Assembly: GCF_006337105.1 (NCBI RefSeq)
Contig: NZ_CP040871.1
Span: 1,860,001-1,924,000, forward strand
Source: Thermomonas aquatica
GTDB taxonomy: Bacteria; Pseudomonadota; Gammaproteobacteria; Xanthomonadales; Xanthomonadaceae
Direction of reading: 5' to 3'
Length of the DNA: 64,000 bases
Position 1 is the stretch's first letter, and each line of letters starts with the position of its first letter. A program made the position numbers and the translations under genes. Below the pieces are notes generated by a model. The model had not been told where the DNA came from and did no database searches. It worked only from the letters and a program-made list of their open reading frames with translations. This document shows positions 20,859 through 30,041 of this stretch, one piece after another.

Positions 20859-21767
20859 TCAGGCCGCGTCGTCGGTGTCGGTGGCGTGCGTCTCGCCACT
20901 TGCGAGCCACGCATGCGCATCGGGCAGGGCGGCATCGCCGCGCTTGCCGAGCGAAAGGAAATCGAACAGGTTCGGGTCGCTCAATTGCGAGGGGCGGATA
21001 TCGCCCAGCGCGCGCGACATGGTTTCCACCCGGCCGGGCGTGTCCTTTTCCCACTGCGCCAGCATCTTCTTGACCTGCGCGCGCTGCAGGTTCTCCTGCG
21101 AGCCGCACAGGTTGCAGGGGATGATCGGGAACTGCTTGGCCTCGGCGTAGGCCTCGATGTCGGCCTCGCGCACGTAGGCCAGCGGGCGGATCACCACGTG
21201 CTTGCCGTCGTCGCTCAACAGCTTCGGCGGCATGCCGCTGAGCTTGGCGTGGAAGAACAGGTTGAGGAAGAAGGTATTGACCAGGTCGTCGCGGTGGTGG
21301 CCCAGCGCGATCTTGGTGTAGCCGTGGTCTTCCGCGTACGTGTACAACGCGCCGCGACGCAGGCGCGAGCACAGCGAGCACATGGTCTTGCCTTCCGGGA
21401 TCACCCGGCTGACCACCGAGTAGGTGTCCTGCTCGATGATGTGGAAGTCCACGCCGATCGAACGCAGGTACTCCGGCAATACATGCTCGGGGAAATCGGG
21501 CTGCTTCTGGTCCAGGTTGACCGCGGTGATGCTGAAGTTGACCGGCGCCTTCTTCTGCAGTTGCAGCAGCACGTCCAGCATCGCGTAGCTGTCCTTGCCG
21601 CCGGACAGGCAGACCATCACCTTGTCGCCGTCCTCGATCATGCCGAAGTCGGCGATCGCCTTGCCGACCTGGTGGCGCAGGCGCTTGGCCAGCTTGTCGG
21701 CCTCGCGTTTCTTGCGCTGGGCGACGGACTGGGGTTCGGCGAGCGGGAGCGGGATGGCGGCGTTCAT
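20859..21767 (-). CDS. ttcA: tRNA 2-thiocytidine biosynthesis protein TtcA
   Basis: Encodes 302 residues. The PP-loop ATP-binding motif is [11 protein letters not shown] (near residue 55). The two CxxC pairs [10 protein letters not shown] and [12 protein letters not shown] bind the iron-sulfur cluster needed for thiolation of cytidine 32 in t[19 protein letters not shown] is also family specific. Length matches E. coli TtcA. It heads the minus-strand series toward rdgC and is divergent from the small YdcH-like gene. Confidence 0.96.
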   Translation of the reverse strand: MNAAIPLPLAEPQSVAQRKKREADKLAKRLRHQVGKAIADFGMIEDGDKVMVCLSGGKDSYAMLDVLLQLQKKAPVNFSITAVNLDQKQPDFPEHVLPEYLRSIGVDFHIIEQDTYSVVSRVIPEGKTMCSLCSRLRRGALYTYAEDHGYTKIALGHHRDDLVNTFFLNLFFHAKLSGMPPKLLSDDGKHVVIRPLAYVREADIEAYAEAKQFPIIPCNLCGSQENLQRAQVKKMLAQWEKDTPGRVETMSRALGDIRPSQLSDPNLFDFLSLGKRGDAALPDAHAWLASGETHATDTDDAA

Positions 21768-21821
21768 CGGTCGGCCATTTTACCCGGCATCGCCATCGCG
21801 CCGCCGCGCTATGCTCGGCGC

Positions 21822-22040
21822 ATGAACCAGCCCCTCGATCCCGCCGAACTGGCGCGCATGTCGCGCCGCGTGGTCGAACTGCGGCAGGAGCACCGCGACC
21901 TCGACACCGTGATCGAGCGCCTGGCCGCCGACATCCAGGCCGACGAGCTGGCGCTGAAGCGGCTGAAGAAGCGCAAGTTGCAGCTCAAGGACCAGATCGC
22001 CTGGATCGAGAATGCGCTGATCCCGGACGAGCCCGCCTAG
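21822..22040 (+). CDS. YdcH family (DUF465) small protein
   Basis: Encodes 72 residues, highly helical and charged: RMSRRVVELRQEHRDLDTVI followed by a Lys-rich LKRLKKRKLQLKDQIAWIE. This hairpin of two helices is the DUF465/YdcH pattern. Function is unknown across the family. Divergent from ttcA with about 55 bp between. Confidence 0.88.
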   Translation: MNQPLDPAELARMSRRVVELRQEHRDLDTVIERLAADIQADELALKRLKKRKLQLKDQIAWIENALIPDEPA

Positions 22041-22115
22041 CGGCATGACTGGATTCGCCCCCCGATCCCGCTAGACGGGATGGAGCCGGCGCGGTGCCGG
22101 CGGCGAGGGGCGACG

Positions 22116-23822
22116 ATGAACACGGGGACGAAGGGGCGGCGGGCATGGTCCGGCCTGTTGTGGCTGGCGCTGGCGGCCGCGGGTTGCTGGTCGGGCGGGG
22201 CGGTGGCGCAGAACAGTTCCGGGGCGATTCCGGATGGGCGCGGGCGGGTGGTGGCGCTGGCGGCGGGGTCCTTCCACAACTGCGCGCTACGCAGTGATGG
22301 TTCGGTGGCGTGTTGGGGCTCCAACTGGACTGGAGAGAGCACGGCACCCAGCAGGGGGCATTTCACCGCCGTCGCAGCCGGCTATTTCCACAGCTGTGGT
22401 TTGCATTCGGATGGCAGCGTTGAATGCTGGGGTGGAAGCAGCAGCGTAAGGGCCGTTCCCGCAGGCGAAAGATTCACGGCCATCGCCTCCGGCACGTACC
22501 ATGTGTGTGGCTTGCGTGCGAACGGCAGTGTCGTTTGCTGGGGCGACAATTCCGATGGGCAGGCCACGCCACCGATCAACAGGCAGGTGTTCGTCGCGTT
22601 GACGGCAGGCGAGGACCATACCTGCGGGTTGCGTGCAGATGGCGTCGCCGTGTGCTGGGGTTCGAATACTTATGGCGGTGCCGCGGTGCCGGCGGGTGAG
22701 ACGTTCACCGCCATCTCCACCAGTCTCTACCATACCTGCGGATTGCGTGCGGTCGGTACTGCCGTATGTTGGGGGAACGGCCTCGGGAATAGCGTCAGCG
22801 CAAGTCAGGTCTATACCTCCTTGACTGCGGGAGGCGTTCACACCTGCGGCTTGAGCCCGAGCGGTAATGCGGTCTGTGGCGGCGTCAACACCCATGGACA
22901 GGCCAATCCGCCCCTCACCAGAGCCTACCGATACACCGCGCTTGCAGCGGGCTCCGACCACACCTGCGCGCTCAATCAAAGCAGCAATGTCGTCTGCTGG
23001 GGCGACAACACCTATGGCCAGACCAATGTCCCGCGCGGCCCGTTCGGCATGGGTGCGGTGGCTGCCGGTGTTTCCCATACCTGCGATCTGGATGCGGACG
23101 GCACCCTGGTCTGCGTGGGCAGCAATACCAGCGGCGAATCCACCCCGCCAGCCGGCAGCTATGCCGACATCGGTGCTGGTGCGGCTTTCAGCTGCGCGCG
23201 CGCGGCGACCGGCAACCTGTCCTGCTGGGGGTTCAACGACGCCGGCCGCGCCACGCCGCCGGCAGGCCAGTACGCATCCATGGAGATCGGCTACATGGGC
23301 GGCTGTGCGTTGGCTGCCGATGGCGCCGCGGCGTGTTGGGGCAACAACAATAACGGCCAGGCCACGCCGCCCTATCCGCCGTTTGCCTTGCCATTGGGTT
23401 CCGTGCGCTACCGGCGGATCGACTCTGGCTCGTCTCACAGCTGCGGTGTCTTCAGCAATGGCAACGGGACCTGCTGGGGTTACAGCAGCACTGGCGCGAC
23501 CACCGTCCCGGCTGGCAGCTGGTTGGCGATCAGCGCCGGCAACCAGTTCAGCTGCGGATTGAAATCGACCGGCCAGCTGGCCTGCTGGGGCGGCGGCATT
23601 GGCGCCACGCCGCCGCCGTCCGGCGCGTTCAAGGCAATCGCCTCGGGGATGAGTCATGCCTGCGCGATCCGCGATACCGGCGAACTGGCCTGCTGGGGCG
23701 ACAACGCCTATGGACAGACCAATGCACCCGCCGGCCGCTACGTGCACGTCACCAGCGGCGACAGGCACAGCTGCGCCACCCGCGAGGACGGTATGCGCAC
23801 CTGCTGGGGCGCGGTGCCCTGA
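22116..23822 (+). CDS. Secreted RCC1-like repeat protein
   Basis: Encodes 568 residues: a signal peptide (GLLWLALAAAGCWSGGAVA, cleavage before QNSSG), then about 13 repeats of roughly 38 residues with the pattern AAG--HTCGL--DG-V-CWG-N--GQ---P. This is the RCC1/BNR beta-propeller motif; two cysteines per repeat could form disulfides in the periplasm or outside the cell. RCC1-like repeats build seven-bladed propellers that bind proteins. The segment 22330-23050 is visibly less GC-rich at third codon positions than neighbouring genes, suggesting acquisition or recent repeat expansion. Biological role unknown. Divergent copies of the repeat may cause assembly difficulty. Confidence 0.85.
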   Translation: MNTGTKGRRAWSGLLWLALAAAGCWSGGAVAQNSSGAIPDGRGRVVALAAGSFHNCALRSDGSVACWGSNWTGESTAPSRGHFTAVAAGYFHSCGLHSDGSVECWGGSSSVRAVPAGERFTAIASGTYHVCGLRANGSVVCWGDNSDGQATPPINRQVFVALTAGEDHTCGLRADGVAVCWGSNTYGGAAVPAGETFTAISTSLYHTCGLRAVGTAVCWGNGLGNSVSASQVYTSLTAGGVHTCGLSPSGNAVCGGVNTHGQANPPLTRAYRYTALAAGSDHTCALNQSSNVVCWGDNTYGQTNVPRGPFGMGAVAAGVSHTCDLDADGTLVCVGSNTSGESTPPAGSYADIGAGAAFSCARAATGNLSCWGFNDAGRATPPAGQYASMEIGYMGGCALAADGAAACWGNNNNGQATPPYPPFALPLGSVRYRRIDSGSSHSCGVFSNGNGTCWGYSSTGATTVPAGSWLAISAGNQFSCGLKSTGQLACWGGGIGATPPPSGAFKAIASGMSHACAIRDTGELACWGDNAYGQTNAPAGRYVHVTSGDRHSCATREDGMRTCWGAVP

Positions 23823-23842
23823 ACCATCATCCGCATGGATGC

Positions 23843-23873
23843 GACAAGACGGGGCTTCGGCCCCGTCCTTGTC
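23843..23873. terminator. Hairpin between convergent genes
   Basis: Stem GACGGGGC with GCCCCGTC closed by a TTCG tetraloop, extended by ACAAG/CTTGT across a one-base bulge. It lies between the RCC1 stop and the end of the cyclopropane synthase gene. No long T-run follows on either strand, so it may be a weak or bidirectional terminator. Confidence 0.6.
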
Positions 23874-23874
23874 T

Positions 23875-25056
23875 TCACTGCGGCCGCCGCCAGCCGCCGC
23901 GCACGCCTTCCTTCGACAATACCCATTGCCACAGCTGCAACTCGCGCGCGCGGAACGCGCCGGCGCAGGACAGCAGGTAATAGCGCCACTTGCGGCGGAA
24001 GGTTTCGCCGAGTTCGCCGGCGAAACGCGGCCAGGCGGCTTCGAAGTTGGCGTGCCAGGCCATCAGCGTGGGGTCGTAGTCGGCGCCGAAGTCGTGCAGG
24101 TCCTCGCACACGAACAGGCCGTCCAGCGCGTCGCCGACCTGGCCCAGCGACGGCAGGTCGCCATTCGGGAAGATGTGGCGCTCGGTCCACGGGTCGAGGG
24201 TGGAAGCGCGCCGGTTCTTGCCGATGCTGTGCAGCAGGAACAGGCCGTCGTCGGCCAGGCAGCGCCGCGCCACCTGCATGAACGCGCGGTGGTTGCGGCG
24301 GCCGACGTGCTCGAACATGCCGATGCTGGCGATGCGGTCCACCGGCCCGCCCAGCGCATCGGCATCCAGTTCGCGGTAGTCCTGCAGGCGGAACTCCAGC
24401 GGCAGGCCGGCATAGCGCGCCTGCGCATAGCCGACCTGCTCGCGCGAGACGGTGACGCCGATGCAGCGCACGCCGTAATGCTCCGCGGCATAGCCCATCA
24501 GGCTGCCCCAGCCGCAACCGATGTCCAGCAGGCGCATGCCGGGGCGCAGGCCCAGCTTGCGGCAGGCGAGGTCGAGCTTGGCTTCCTGCGCGTGCGCCAG
24601 GTCGCTGGCGCCGTCCTGCCACCAGCCGCAGGAATAGGTCATCCGCGGGTCGAGCATCGCCGCGTAGAACGCGTTGCCGAGGTCGTAATGCGCGCGGCCG
24701 ACCTGCCAGGCGCGGCGCCGGGTCTGCCGGTTGAACAGCCGGGCCTGCAGTGCCCGCCAGGCCAGCCGCGCCGGGTGCACCTCGCGGTCCAGGTGCGCGC
24801 GCAGCAGGCGGTCGAACAGCATGTCCAGCCGGTCGCAGTCCCAGGCGCCGGCCATGTACGCCTCGCCGAGGCCGAGGTTGCCTTCCGCCAGCGCGCGGTC
24901 GAGCGCGGCCGCGTCGTGCAGCCGCATGTCCCAGGGGCGCTCGCCGCCGATGCGGATGTCGGCGCGCCCGAGCAGGCCGGCCACCCACTGCCGCGGGGCG
25001 GTATCGACGAGGGATGCGTTGTCGGGCGCATCCAGCGGGCGGGCGTGGGCGGCCAT
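23875..25056 (-). CDS. cfa: Cyclopropane-fatty-acyl-phospholipid synthase family protein
   Basis: Encodes 393 residues. An N-terminal lipid-binding region (AEGNLGLGEAYMAGAWDCDRL) precedes a SAM-dependent methyltransferase with motif I LLDIGCGWGSLMGYAAEHYG, VTVSREQVGYAQAR and SIGMFEHVGRRNHRAF. CFA synthases transfer a methylene group from SAM to unsaturated acyl chains in membrane phospholipids. Length and motifs match E. coli Cfa. Start ATG at 25056; the plsB gene ends 52 bp upstream on the same strand, so both lipid genes may share a transcript. Confidence 0.94.
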   Translation of the reverse strand: MAAHARPLDAPDNASLVDTAPRQWVAGLLGRADIRIGGERPWDMRLHDAAALDRALAEGNLGLGEAYMAGAWDCDRLDMLFDRLLRAHLDREVHPARLAWRALQARLFNRQTRRRAWQVGRAHYDLGNAFYAAMLDPRMTYSCGWWQDGASDLAHAQEAKLDLACRKLGLRPGMRLLDIGCGWGSLMGYAAEHYGVRCIGVTVSREQVGYAQARYAGLPLEFRLQDYRELDADALGGPVDRIASIGMFEHVGRRNHRAFMQVARRCLADDGLFLLHSIGKNRRASTLDPWTERHIFPNGDLPSLGQVGDALDGLFVCEDLHDFGADYDPTLMAWHANFEAAWPRFAGELGETFRRKWRYYLLSCAGAFRARELQLWQWVLSKEGVRGGWRRPQ

Positions 25057-25108
25057 GTTGGCGGGGCATCGGCATGTCGACCGATGCCGCAGCGTGGCAT
25101 GGCGTGCG

Positions 25109-27892
25109 TTAAGAGCCGGTGCCGTCCTTGCCGGTGGCCGTTTCGCCCGCGATCGCCGGGATCTCGCCGGTGGTGCGGGTGCTGTCCGGGCTGACCTTCT
25201 CGATGGTGTGGCGCAGCTCGCGGCCCAGCACCACCCGCGCGTCCTTGGCCCAGCCGTTCAGGCGCTCGTCGAAGGCCAGCTTGCCGTTGCCGTCGGCCCA
25301 CACCAGCTTGAGTTCGCGCAGCTTCTGGATGAAGCCGCGGAACAGGCTCTTGTCGAAGAATTCCGGCGCGGTGTTGGCGTACAGCAGGCTCAGGCGCTGC
25401 GCGGCGAGCTGGCACAGGCTTTCCAGTTCGCCGGCGCTGAGGGTGCCGCTGCCGTTCTTCACCAGCACGCTGATCGCGATGTAGTAGCGCTCGAACGCCT
25501 GTTGCAGGGAGTGGCCCAGCGCGCGCAGGCGGAACACTTCGTCGGTCTGGCCGGCATTGCGCTGCAGGATGCCGCCGTCGTCCTCGCCGACCTGCTGCAG
25601 CAGGCCTTCGCGGACGAGCACTTCGATGGTGCGGTCGATGCGCGCGGCGAAGCCGTCCTCGTCCCAGGGCAGGAACAGCTCGGCCTGCAGGAACGGGTAC
25701 AGGCTGCGGCCGAGGCGCTGCAGCTGCGCGCGCGACATGCGGCGGTTGTTGAGGAAGCAGACCGCGATCCACGACGAGGCGGTGAACAGGTGCAGCACGT
25801 TGTTGCGGAAATAGCTCAGCAGCACCGCGTTCTCGTCGCCGACGCTGAGCACGTCGCCGAGCGGATGCGCGGTGCGCAGCAGGGTGCCGATCTCCTCGCC
25901 GTGGGCGACGATCTGCGCCGGCGTGTGCGGGGTCACGGTGACGTAGTCGGAATACGGCACCTCGCGCAGCAGGGTCTGCGACAGCGCGATCTGCGCCAGC
26001 AGGTCGGCTTCGCCCATCGCGTGCTGCGGGGTGGACAGCAAGGCCAGCGCCAGCAGGTTGATCGGGTTGACGTCGGCGGCGCGGTTGACGTTGACCTGGA
26101 TGTTCTGCGCCAGCGCATCGATGGTCTCGGACAGCCACGCGGGCTTCTCGTCCTCCGGCACCGGCTTGCCGTCCCAGCCGGCATGCGCGTCGAGCACGTC
26201 GCCGAGCTTGATCGGCTCGCCGAAGTTCACCACCACCTGGCCGAAATTGCTCCGCAGCACCTTGGGGATGCCCATCAGCAGCTGCCAGATCGATTCCTTT
26301 TCCTTCGGCTTGCCGGACAGCTCGTCCAGGTAGCTGCGGCCCTCCATCAGCTTCTCGTAGCCGATGTAGACCGGCTGGAACAGCACCGGGCGGCTGGGCT
26401 GGCGCAGGTAGGCGCGCACGGTCATCGCCAGCGAGCCGACCTTGGGCTGCAGCAGGCGGCCGGTGCGCGAACGCCCGCCCTCGATGAAGTATTCGATCGA
26501 GTAGCCGCCGGCGACCAGTTGCGCCATGTATTCGCGGAACACCGCCGAATACAGCGCGTTGCCCTTGAAGCTGCGGCGGGCGAAGAACGCGCCGCCCTTG
26601 CGCAGGATGGTGCCGACCACCGGCAGGTTGAGGTTGATGCCGGCGAAGATGTGCGGCGGCACCACCCCGTGGGTGTACAGCAGGTAGCTCAGCAGCAGGT
26701 AGTCCATGTGGCTGCGGTGGGTGGGCACGTACACCACCTCGTAGCCGGGCGCGGCCTGCTTGAACTTGTCCAGGTGATGCACCAGCACGCCGCGGTAGAT
26801 CCGGTTCCACACCGGGGTGAGCATGAAGCTGAGCGAGCGCACCATCGGGTGCGAATAGTCGGCGGCGATCTCGTAGGCCATCGCATGCGCCTTCTGCCAG
26901 GCGGCTTCCGGCTTGCTCTTGTCGCGGCGGGCCTGGTCGGCGATCGCCTCGCGCACGCTGTCGGCGGCCAGCACCTTGTCCACCAGCATGCGCCGGGTCG
27001 ACAGGTCGGGGCCGACCACCACCTCGCGCACGCGGCGGAAGTGGGTGCGCAGCACGCGGCTGAGCTTGCGCACCGTGCGTTCCGGCGGCAGGTCTTCGCC
27101 GACGATGCCGCGCAGCGCCACCGGCGGGGCGAACTGGACCAGGGTGTCGCGGCCGTTGAGCAGCAGCGCCAGCAGCCGGCGGAAGCGGCCGACGAGGGTC
27201 CAGTTCTCCGAGAACAGCACGCTGAACCAGCCGCTGCTGCGGTTCGGCGCCTGGCCGACGAAGATCGAGACCGGCACCAACTGCACGTCCAGCGCCGGGT
27301 CGCGGCGATGGGCCTCGAGCAGCCGCGCCAGCGAACCGGAATGGGTCTTGTGCTCGGGCCCGGGCAGCAGGCCCAGCGCATTGGCATGCCGGCGCGACAA
27401 CGCCACGTAGGCGCGCCTGCGGCCCAGCGGATCGCCCGCCATCGGCTGCAGCGGCGAGGGCAGGCCGGCCTCGCGGCAGGCGCGCTCCAGGATCAGCGCG
27501 TTGGACAGGCCATAGTCCTCGAGCACGTAGCAGACCGGACGGCCGTCGTCGAATCGCTGGAACTGGTCGGCTTCGTTCGGCTCGATGTCGAGCTTGAGCC
27601 AGGGGTCGATCAGCTTGCCGAGCACGCGCGCCCACAGCGGCGGCCTGGCCTTGCCGGTGCGCGGCGCGGCCGCGGCGGGCTCGGGCGGTTGCGACAGGAA
27701 GGCGGGCAGCGGCAGCTGTGGGCTGTCCGCGCCGGGTTGGGCCGGCGCGCTCGCCTCGGCCGCAGCGGATGCGTCCGGTTGCGAGGGATCGCTCGCCGGG
27801 GTTTCGGGCATGGTCGCGGGTTCGACGGCAGGTTCGGCGTCGAACAGGCTGGCCTGGCTGGGGAGGTTGGGGCGGTTCGGCATCGCCGACAT
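25109..27892 (-). CDS. plsB: Glycerol-3-phosphate 1-O-acyltransferase PlsB
   Basis: Encodes 927 residues. A Pro/Ala-rich N-terminal extension (residues 1-80) is followed by the PlsB body. The acyltransferase HX4D motif is HRSHMD (His392, Asp397); later blocks are GAFFARRSFKGN, YFIEGGRSRTGRLL and VYIGYEKLMEG. It acylates glycerol-3-phosphate at position 1 on the inner membrane, the first step of phospholipid synthesis. The ATG overlaps the stop of the upstream lipoprotein gene as TAATG, which favours this start over the ATG three codons later. Confidence 0.96.
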   Translation of the reverse strand: MSAMPNRPNLPSQASLFDAEPAVEPATMPETPASDPSQPDASAAAEASAPAQPGADSPQLPLPAFLSQPPEPAAAAPRTGKARPPLWARVLGKLIDPWLKLDIEPNEADQFQRFDDGRPVCYVLEDYGLSNALILERACREAGLPSPLQPMAGDPLGRRRAYVALSRRHANALGLLPGPEHKTHSGSLARLLEAHRRDPALDVQLVPVSIFVGQAPNRSSGWFSVLFSENWTLVGRFRRLLALLLNGRDTLVQFAPPVALRGIVGEDLPPERTVRKLSRVLRTHFRRVREVVVGPDLSTRRMLVDKVLAADSVREAIADQARRDKSKPEAAWQKAHAMAYEIAADYSHPMVRSLSFMLTPVWNRIYRGVLVHHLDKFKQAAPGYEVVYVPTHRSHMDYLLLSYLLYTHGVVPPHIFAGINLNLPVVGTILRKGGAFFARRSFKGNALYSAVFREYMAQLVAGGYSIEYFIEGGRSRTGRLLQPKVGSLAMTVRAYLRQPSRPVLFQPVYIGYEKLMEGRSYLDELSGKPKEKESIWQLLMGIPKVLRSNFGQVVVNFGEPIKLGDVLDAHAGWDGKPVPEDEKPAWLSETIDALAQNIQVNVNRAADVNPINLLALALLSTPQHAMGEADLLAQIALSQTLLREVPYSDYVTVTPHTPAQIVAHGEEIGTLLRTAHPLGDVLSVGDENAVLLSYFRNNVLHLFTASSWIAVCFLNNRRMSRAQLQRLGRSLYPFLQAELFLPWDEDGFAARIDRTIEVLVREGLLQQVGEDDGGILQRNAGQTDEVFRLRALGHSLQQAFERYYIAISVLVKNGSGTLSAGELESLCQLAAQRLSLLYANTAPEFFDKSLFRGFIQKLRELKLVWADGNGKLAFDERLNGWAKDARVVLGRELRHTIEKVSPDSTRTTGEIPAIAGETATGKDGTGS

Positions 27893-28857
27893 TATGGCGA
27901 AGTGAAGTTTTTCACGCCGGCTTCGCCCGGGTTGCCGCCGGACTTGCCGGCCAGCGAGGCCTCGGCGCGGCGGACGAAATCGGCCAGGTACCAATGCCCG
28001 TCGATCCGCACCGCCGGCATGATCGCGTCGATCTCGCGCCCGGCCAGGGTGTAACGCAGGCGCAGGCGGGCGGTATCGCCGGTCTGTTCCAGCAGGCGTA
28101 TCTCCATGCCGCGCAGGGCCGCATCGACGTCCAGCCCGTACTGCGTGCGCAATTGCGCCAGCAGGGTGGCGATGAAGGGCGACAGCCGGTTCAGGCTGGC
28201 CAGCATGCCCAGCCGGGCGAAGGCGGCGTTGCCGGCCTTGCCGTCGATCCCGCTGCGGCGTGCCGCGGCGACCAGCGCGGCGAAGAAGGGCTGCGCATGC
28301 TTCGGATCGGACAGCGGCGCCGCCAGCGCCCAACTTCCCAGTGCCGCCAGGGCCTGGGTGGTGTGTTCGCGCTGTTCCGGGGAGTAATCGGCCTCTTCCT
28401 GCACGTAACTGCCGGCAAACTGCACCAGGGTCCGGATGGCGTCGTCGATGTCGCGGTCGGCGCCGGCGAATTGGCGGCGAAATGTCGCCATCAGCTTCGA
28501 TTCCGCATTCTTTTCCTGCAAAGCGGCGAGCATTTTCGGCAATTTTGCATCCAGTGGGAGCTCGTCGAGTGGCCAGCGGCTGCGGCCGTCGCTCCAGCCT
28601 TCGACCAGCTGCGCATGCAGCGCCGGCGGCACCGCGAGCCGGGCGAAACCGGCGCCATCGCGCGCCAGCAGGCGGTCGCGCAGGACCTCCGCGGCTGCCA
28701 CCGGTTTCGTCGCGGCCTGCGGCGCCTGCCGGGCGGCCACGCCGATCGCCGCGCCCGTGGGCGCATCGCCCTGCTGGCAGGCGGTCAACAACCCCAGGCA
28801 GAGCAGGGCGGTCGTCACTACGGTGCGGCAGGCGGCGATGGAGGGGCGATCGAGCAT
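27892..28857 (-). CDS. Putative lipoprotein upstream of plsB
   Basis: Encodes 321 residues. The N-terminal signal ends in LTACQQG, a lipobox, so lipidation at that Cys is predicted. The mature protein is helical, with a segment VAAAEVLRDRLLARDGAGFARLAVPP near the start and a C-terminal domain ending IDAIMPAVRIDGHWYLADFV. No known family was recognised, though the last part looks like a small alpha/beta fold of the type that ends many transport or stress lipoproteins. The stop overlaps the plsB start (TAATG), implying coupled translation with phospholipid synthesis. Confidence 0.82.
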   Translation of the reverse strand: MLDRPSIAACRTVVTTALLCLGLLTACQQGDAPTGAAIGVAARQAPQAATKPVAAAEVLRDRLLARDGAGFARLAVPPALHAQLVEGWSDGRSRWPLDELPLDAKLPKMLAALQEKNAESKLMATFRRQFAGADRDIDDAIRTLVQFAGSYVQEEADYSPEQREHTTQALAALGSWALAAPLSDPKHAQPFFAALVAAARRSGIDGKAGNAAFARLGMLASLNRLSPFIATLLAQLRTQYGLDVDAALRGMEIRLLEQTGDTARLRLRYTLAGREIDAIMPAVRIDGHWYLADFVRRAEASLAGKSGGNPGEAGVKNFTSP

Positions 28858-28947
28858 CGATGGTCTCCGGGGCGTTGCCGGAGTGTCGGCGGCCGGTGCT
28901 GGCCGATGCAAGCTGGCGGCCGAAGGCGCGGGCGAGGCACACAAAAA

Positions 28948-28967
28948 AAGAGGCCCGAAGGCCTCTT
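28948..28967 (-). terminator. Rho-independent terminator of the acid phosphatase gene
   Basis: Stem AAGAGGCC with GGCCTCTT around a CGAA loop. The plus-strand A-run at 28943-28949 becomes a T-run just after the hairpin on the minus strand, the correct orientation to end transcription of the gene at 29091-29987. It also separates that gene from the plsB lipoprotein. Confidence 0.85.
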
Positions 28968-29090
28968 CAAGTCCGGCAGCGCCGGAGGACAGCAGTTGTG
29001 GCATGGCTCCGGCCGAGGCCGGATGACTGCAGGCTACGCCGCCCTCGCTGTTAATGCAATACCTGATGAAATATTGCGTAACTAATTGAA
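28968..29090 (-). promoter_or_regulatory. AT-rich intergenic stretch downstream of the phosphatase gene
   Basis: The interval 28858-29090 has no gene. Its right part (29050-29100) is markedly AT-rich (ATGCAATACCTGATGAAATA) compared with the rest of the window and lies about 190-240 bp upstream of the lipoprotein-plsB pair. It could hold a promoter for that pair, but the terminator at 28948-28967 lies between, so a start site closer to 28857 is equally likely. No clear -35/-10 pair was identified. Confidence 0.3.
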
Positions 29091-29987
29091 TTATTTGGCA
29101 TCATCCAGTGCGGCTTCCTTCTGTGCGCGGCGTTCCCCGGCGGGCTGCGACCAGGCATTGTTGAACAGCGCCGGCTCCCAGCTGCCGTACAGCGGGTTGG
29201 GCAGGGCCCACCAGCGTTGGCCGATCCAGTCCGCGTACGGCGCGATCGCCGCGCGCCGCCCCTCGGGGGTGTTGGCCAGGATTTGCACGAAATCGCCGAC
29301 CTGGTCGCCGAACTGCATCAGCACGCGATAGCCGCGCCCGACCAGTTGCCGGCGGCAGGATTTCTCGCTGCCTTCCTGCTCGCAGCCCTCGACCACGGTG
29401 CCCAGGCCCAGGAACTGGCTGGCGTCCTTGATCGGGAACCCGGCGCTGCGCAGGTTGTCGATGGTGGCCTGCGCCTGGTCGGCGGTGCGGTTGCTGATGT
29501 AGAAAATGGTCACGCCGCGCTTCGCGGCGGCATTCAGGAACTCCGCCGCGCCGGGCAGCGCCTTGGCCTTGCGTTCGTTCACCCACAGGTTCCAGTTCGC
29601 ATCGTCGAAGCCGCGCTGTTCGCGGATCTGGCGGACGGAGCTGGGCGAGTTGTCGAGTACGGTTTCATCCACGTCGACGATGATCGCCGGCGGCAGCTTG
29701 CGCGGGTCGTTGCCGCGGTCTTCCTTCTGCAGCGCGTCCCAGCGCTTGTCGGCCAGCGCCGCCGGCAGCTGCACGGCGGCGGCGCGGTAGATCGCGCGAT
29801 AGACCAGGTCGCGTTCCACCGAGGTCTGGAACCAGGCGGTCGCATTCAGGCTGTCGTCCGCCGGCGGGGTTGCCGGTGCTTCCGCGGTGGCTGCGGGTGC
29901 GGGCGCCGGCGGCGGTTCCGGTTTGGCGGCGTGGCTGGCGCAACCGACCAGCAGGGCGGCAGCGAGGAGGCTGGACATCAGGCGCAT
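29091..29987 (-). CDS. HAD-type acid phosphatase lipoprotein (e(P4)-like)
   Basis: Encodes 298 residues. The signal ends in LLVGC, a lipobox, followed by a Pro/Ala-rich linker. The HAD core starts with PAIIVDVDETVLDNS, the DxDxT signature with both catalytic aspartates, followed by IFYISNRT and a late LMQFGDQVGDF. This pattern matches the lipoprotein e(P4)/class C acid phosphatase family, which dephosphorylates nucleotides at the outer membrane for nucleoside uptake. It ends at the terminator 28948-28967 and lies 54 bp after rep. Confidence 0.92.
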   Translation of the reverse strand: MRLMSSLLAAALLVGCASHAAKPEPPPAPAPAATAEAPATPPADDSLNATAWFQTSVERDLVYRAIYRAAAVQLPAALADKRWDALQKEDRGNDPRKLPPAIIVDVDETVLDNSPSSVRQIREQRGFDDANWNLWVNERKAKALPGAAEFLNAAAKRGVTIFYISNRTADQAQATIDNLRSAGFPIKDASQFLGLGTVVEGCEQEGSEKSCRRQLVGRGYRVLMQFGDQVGDFVQILANTPEGRRAAIAPYADWIGQRWWALPNPLYGSWEPALFNNAWSQPAGERRAQKEAALDDAK

Positions 29988-30041
29988 GGCAATGGCTCGT
30001 CTACGGATGCGCGCGAGTGTACCCGCAGCCCGTGACCGCGT

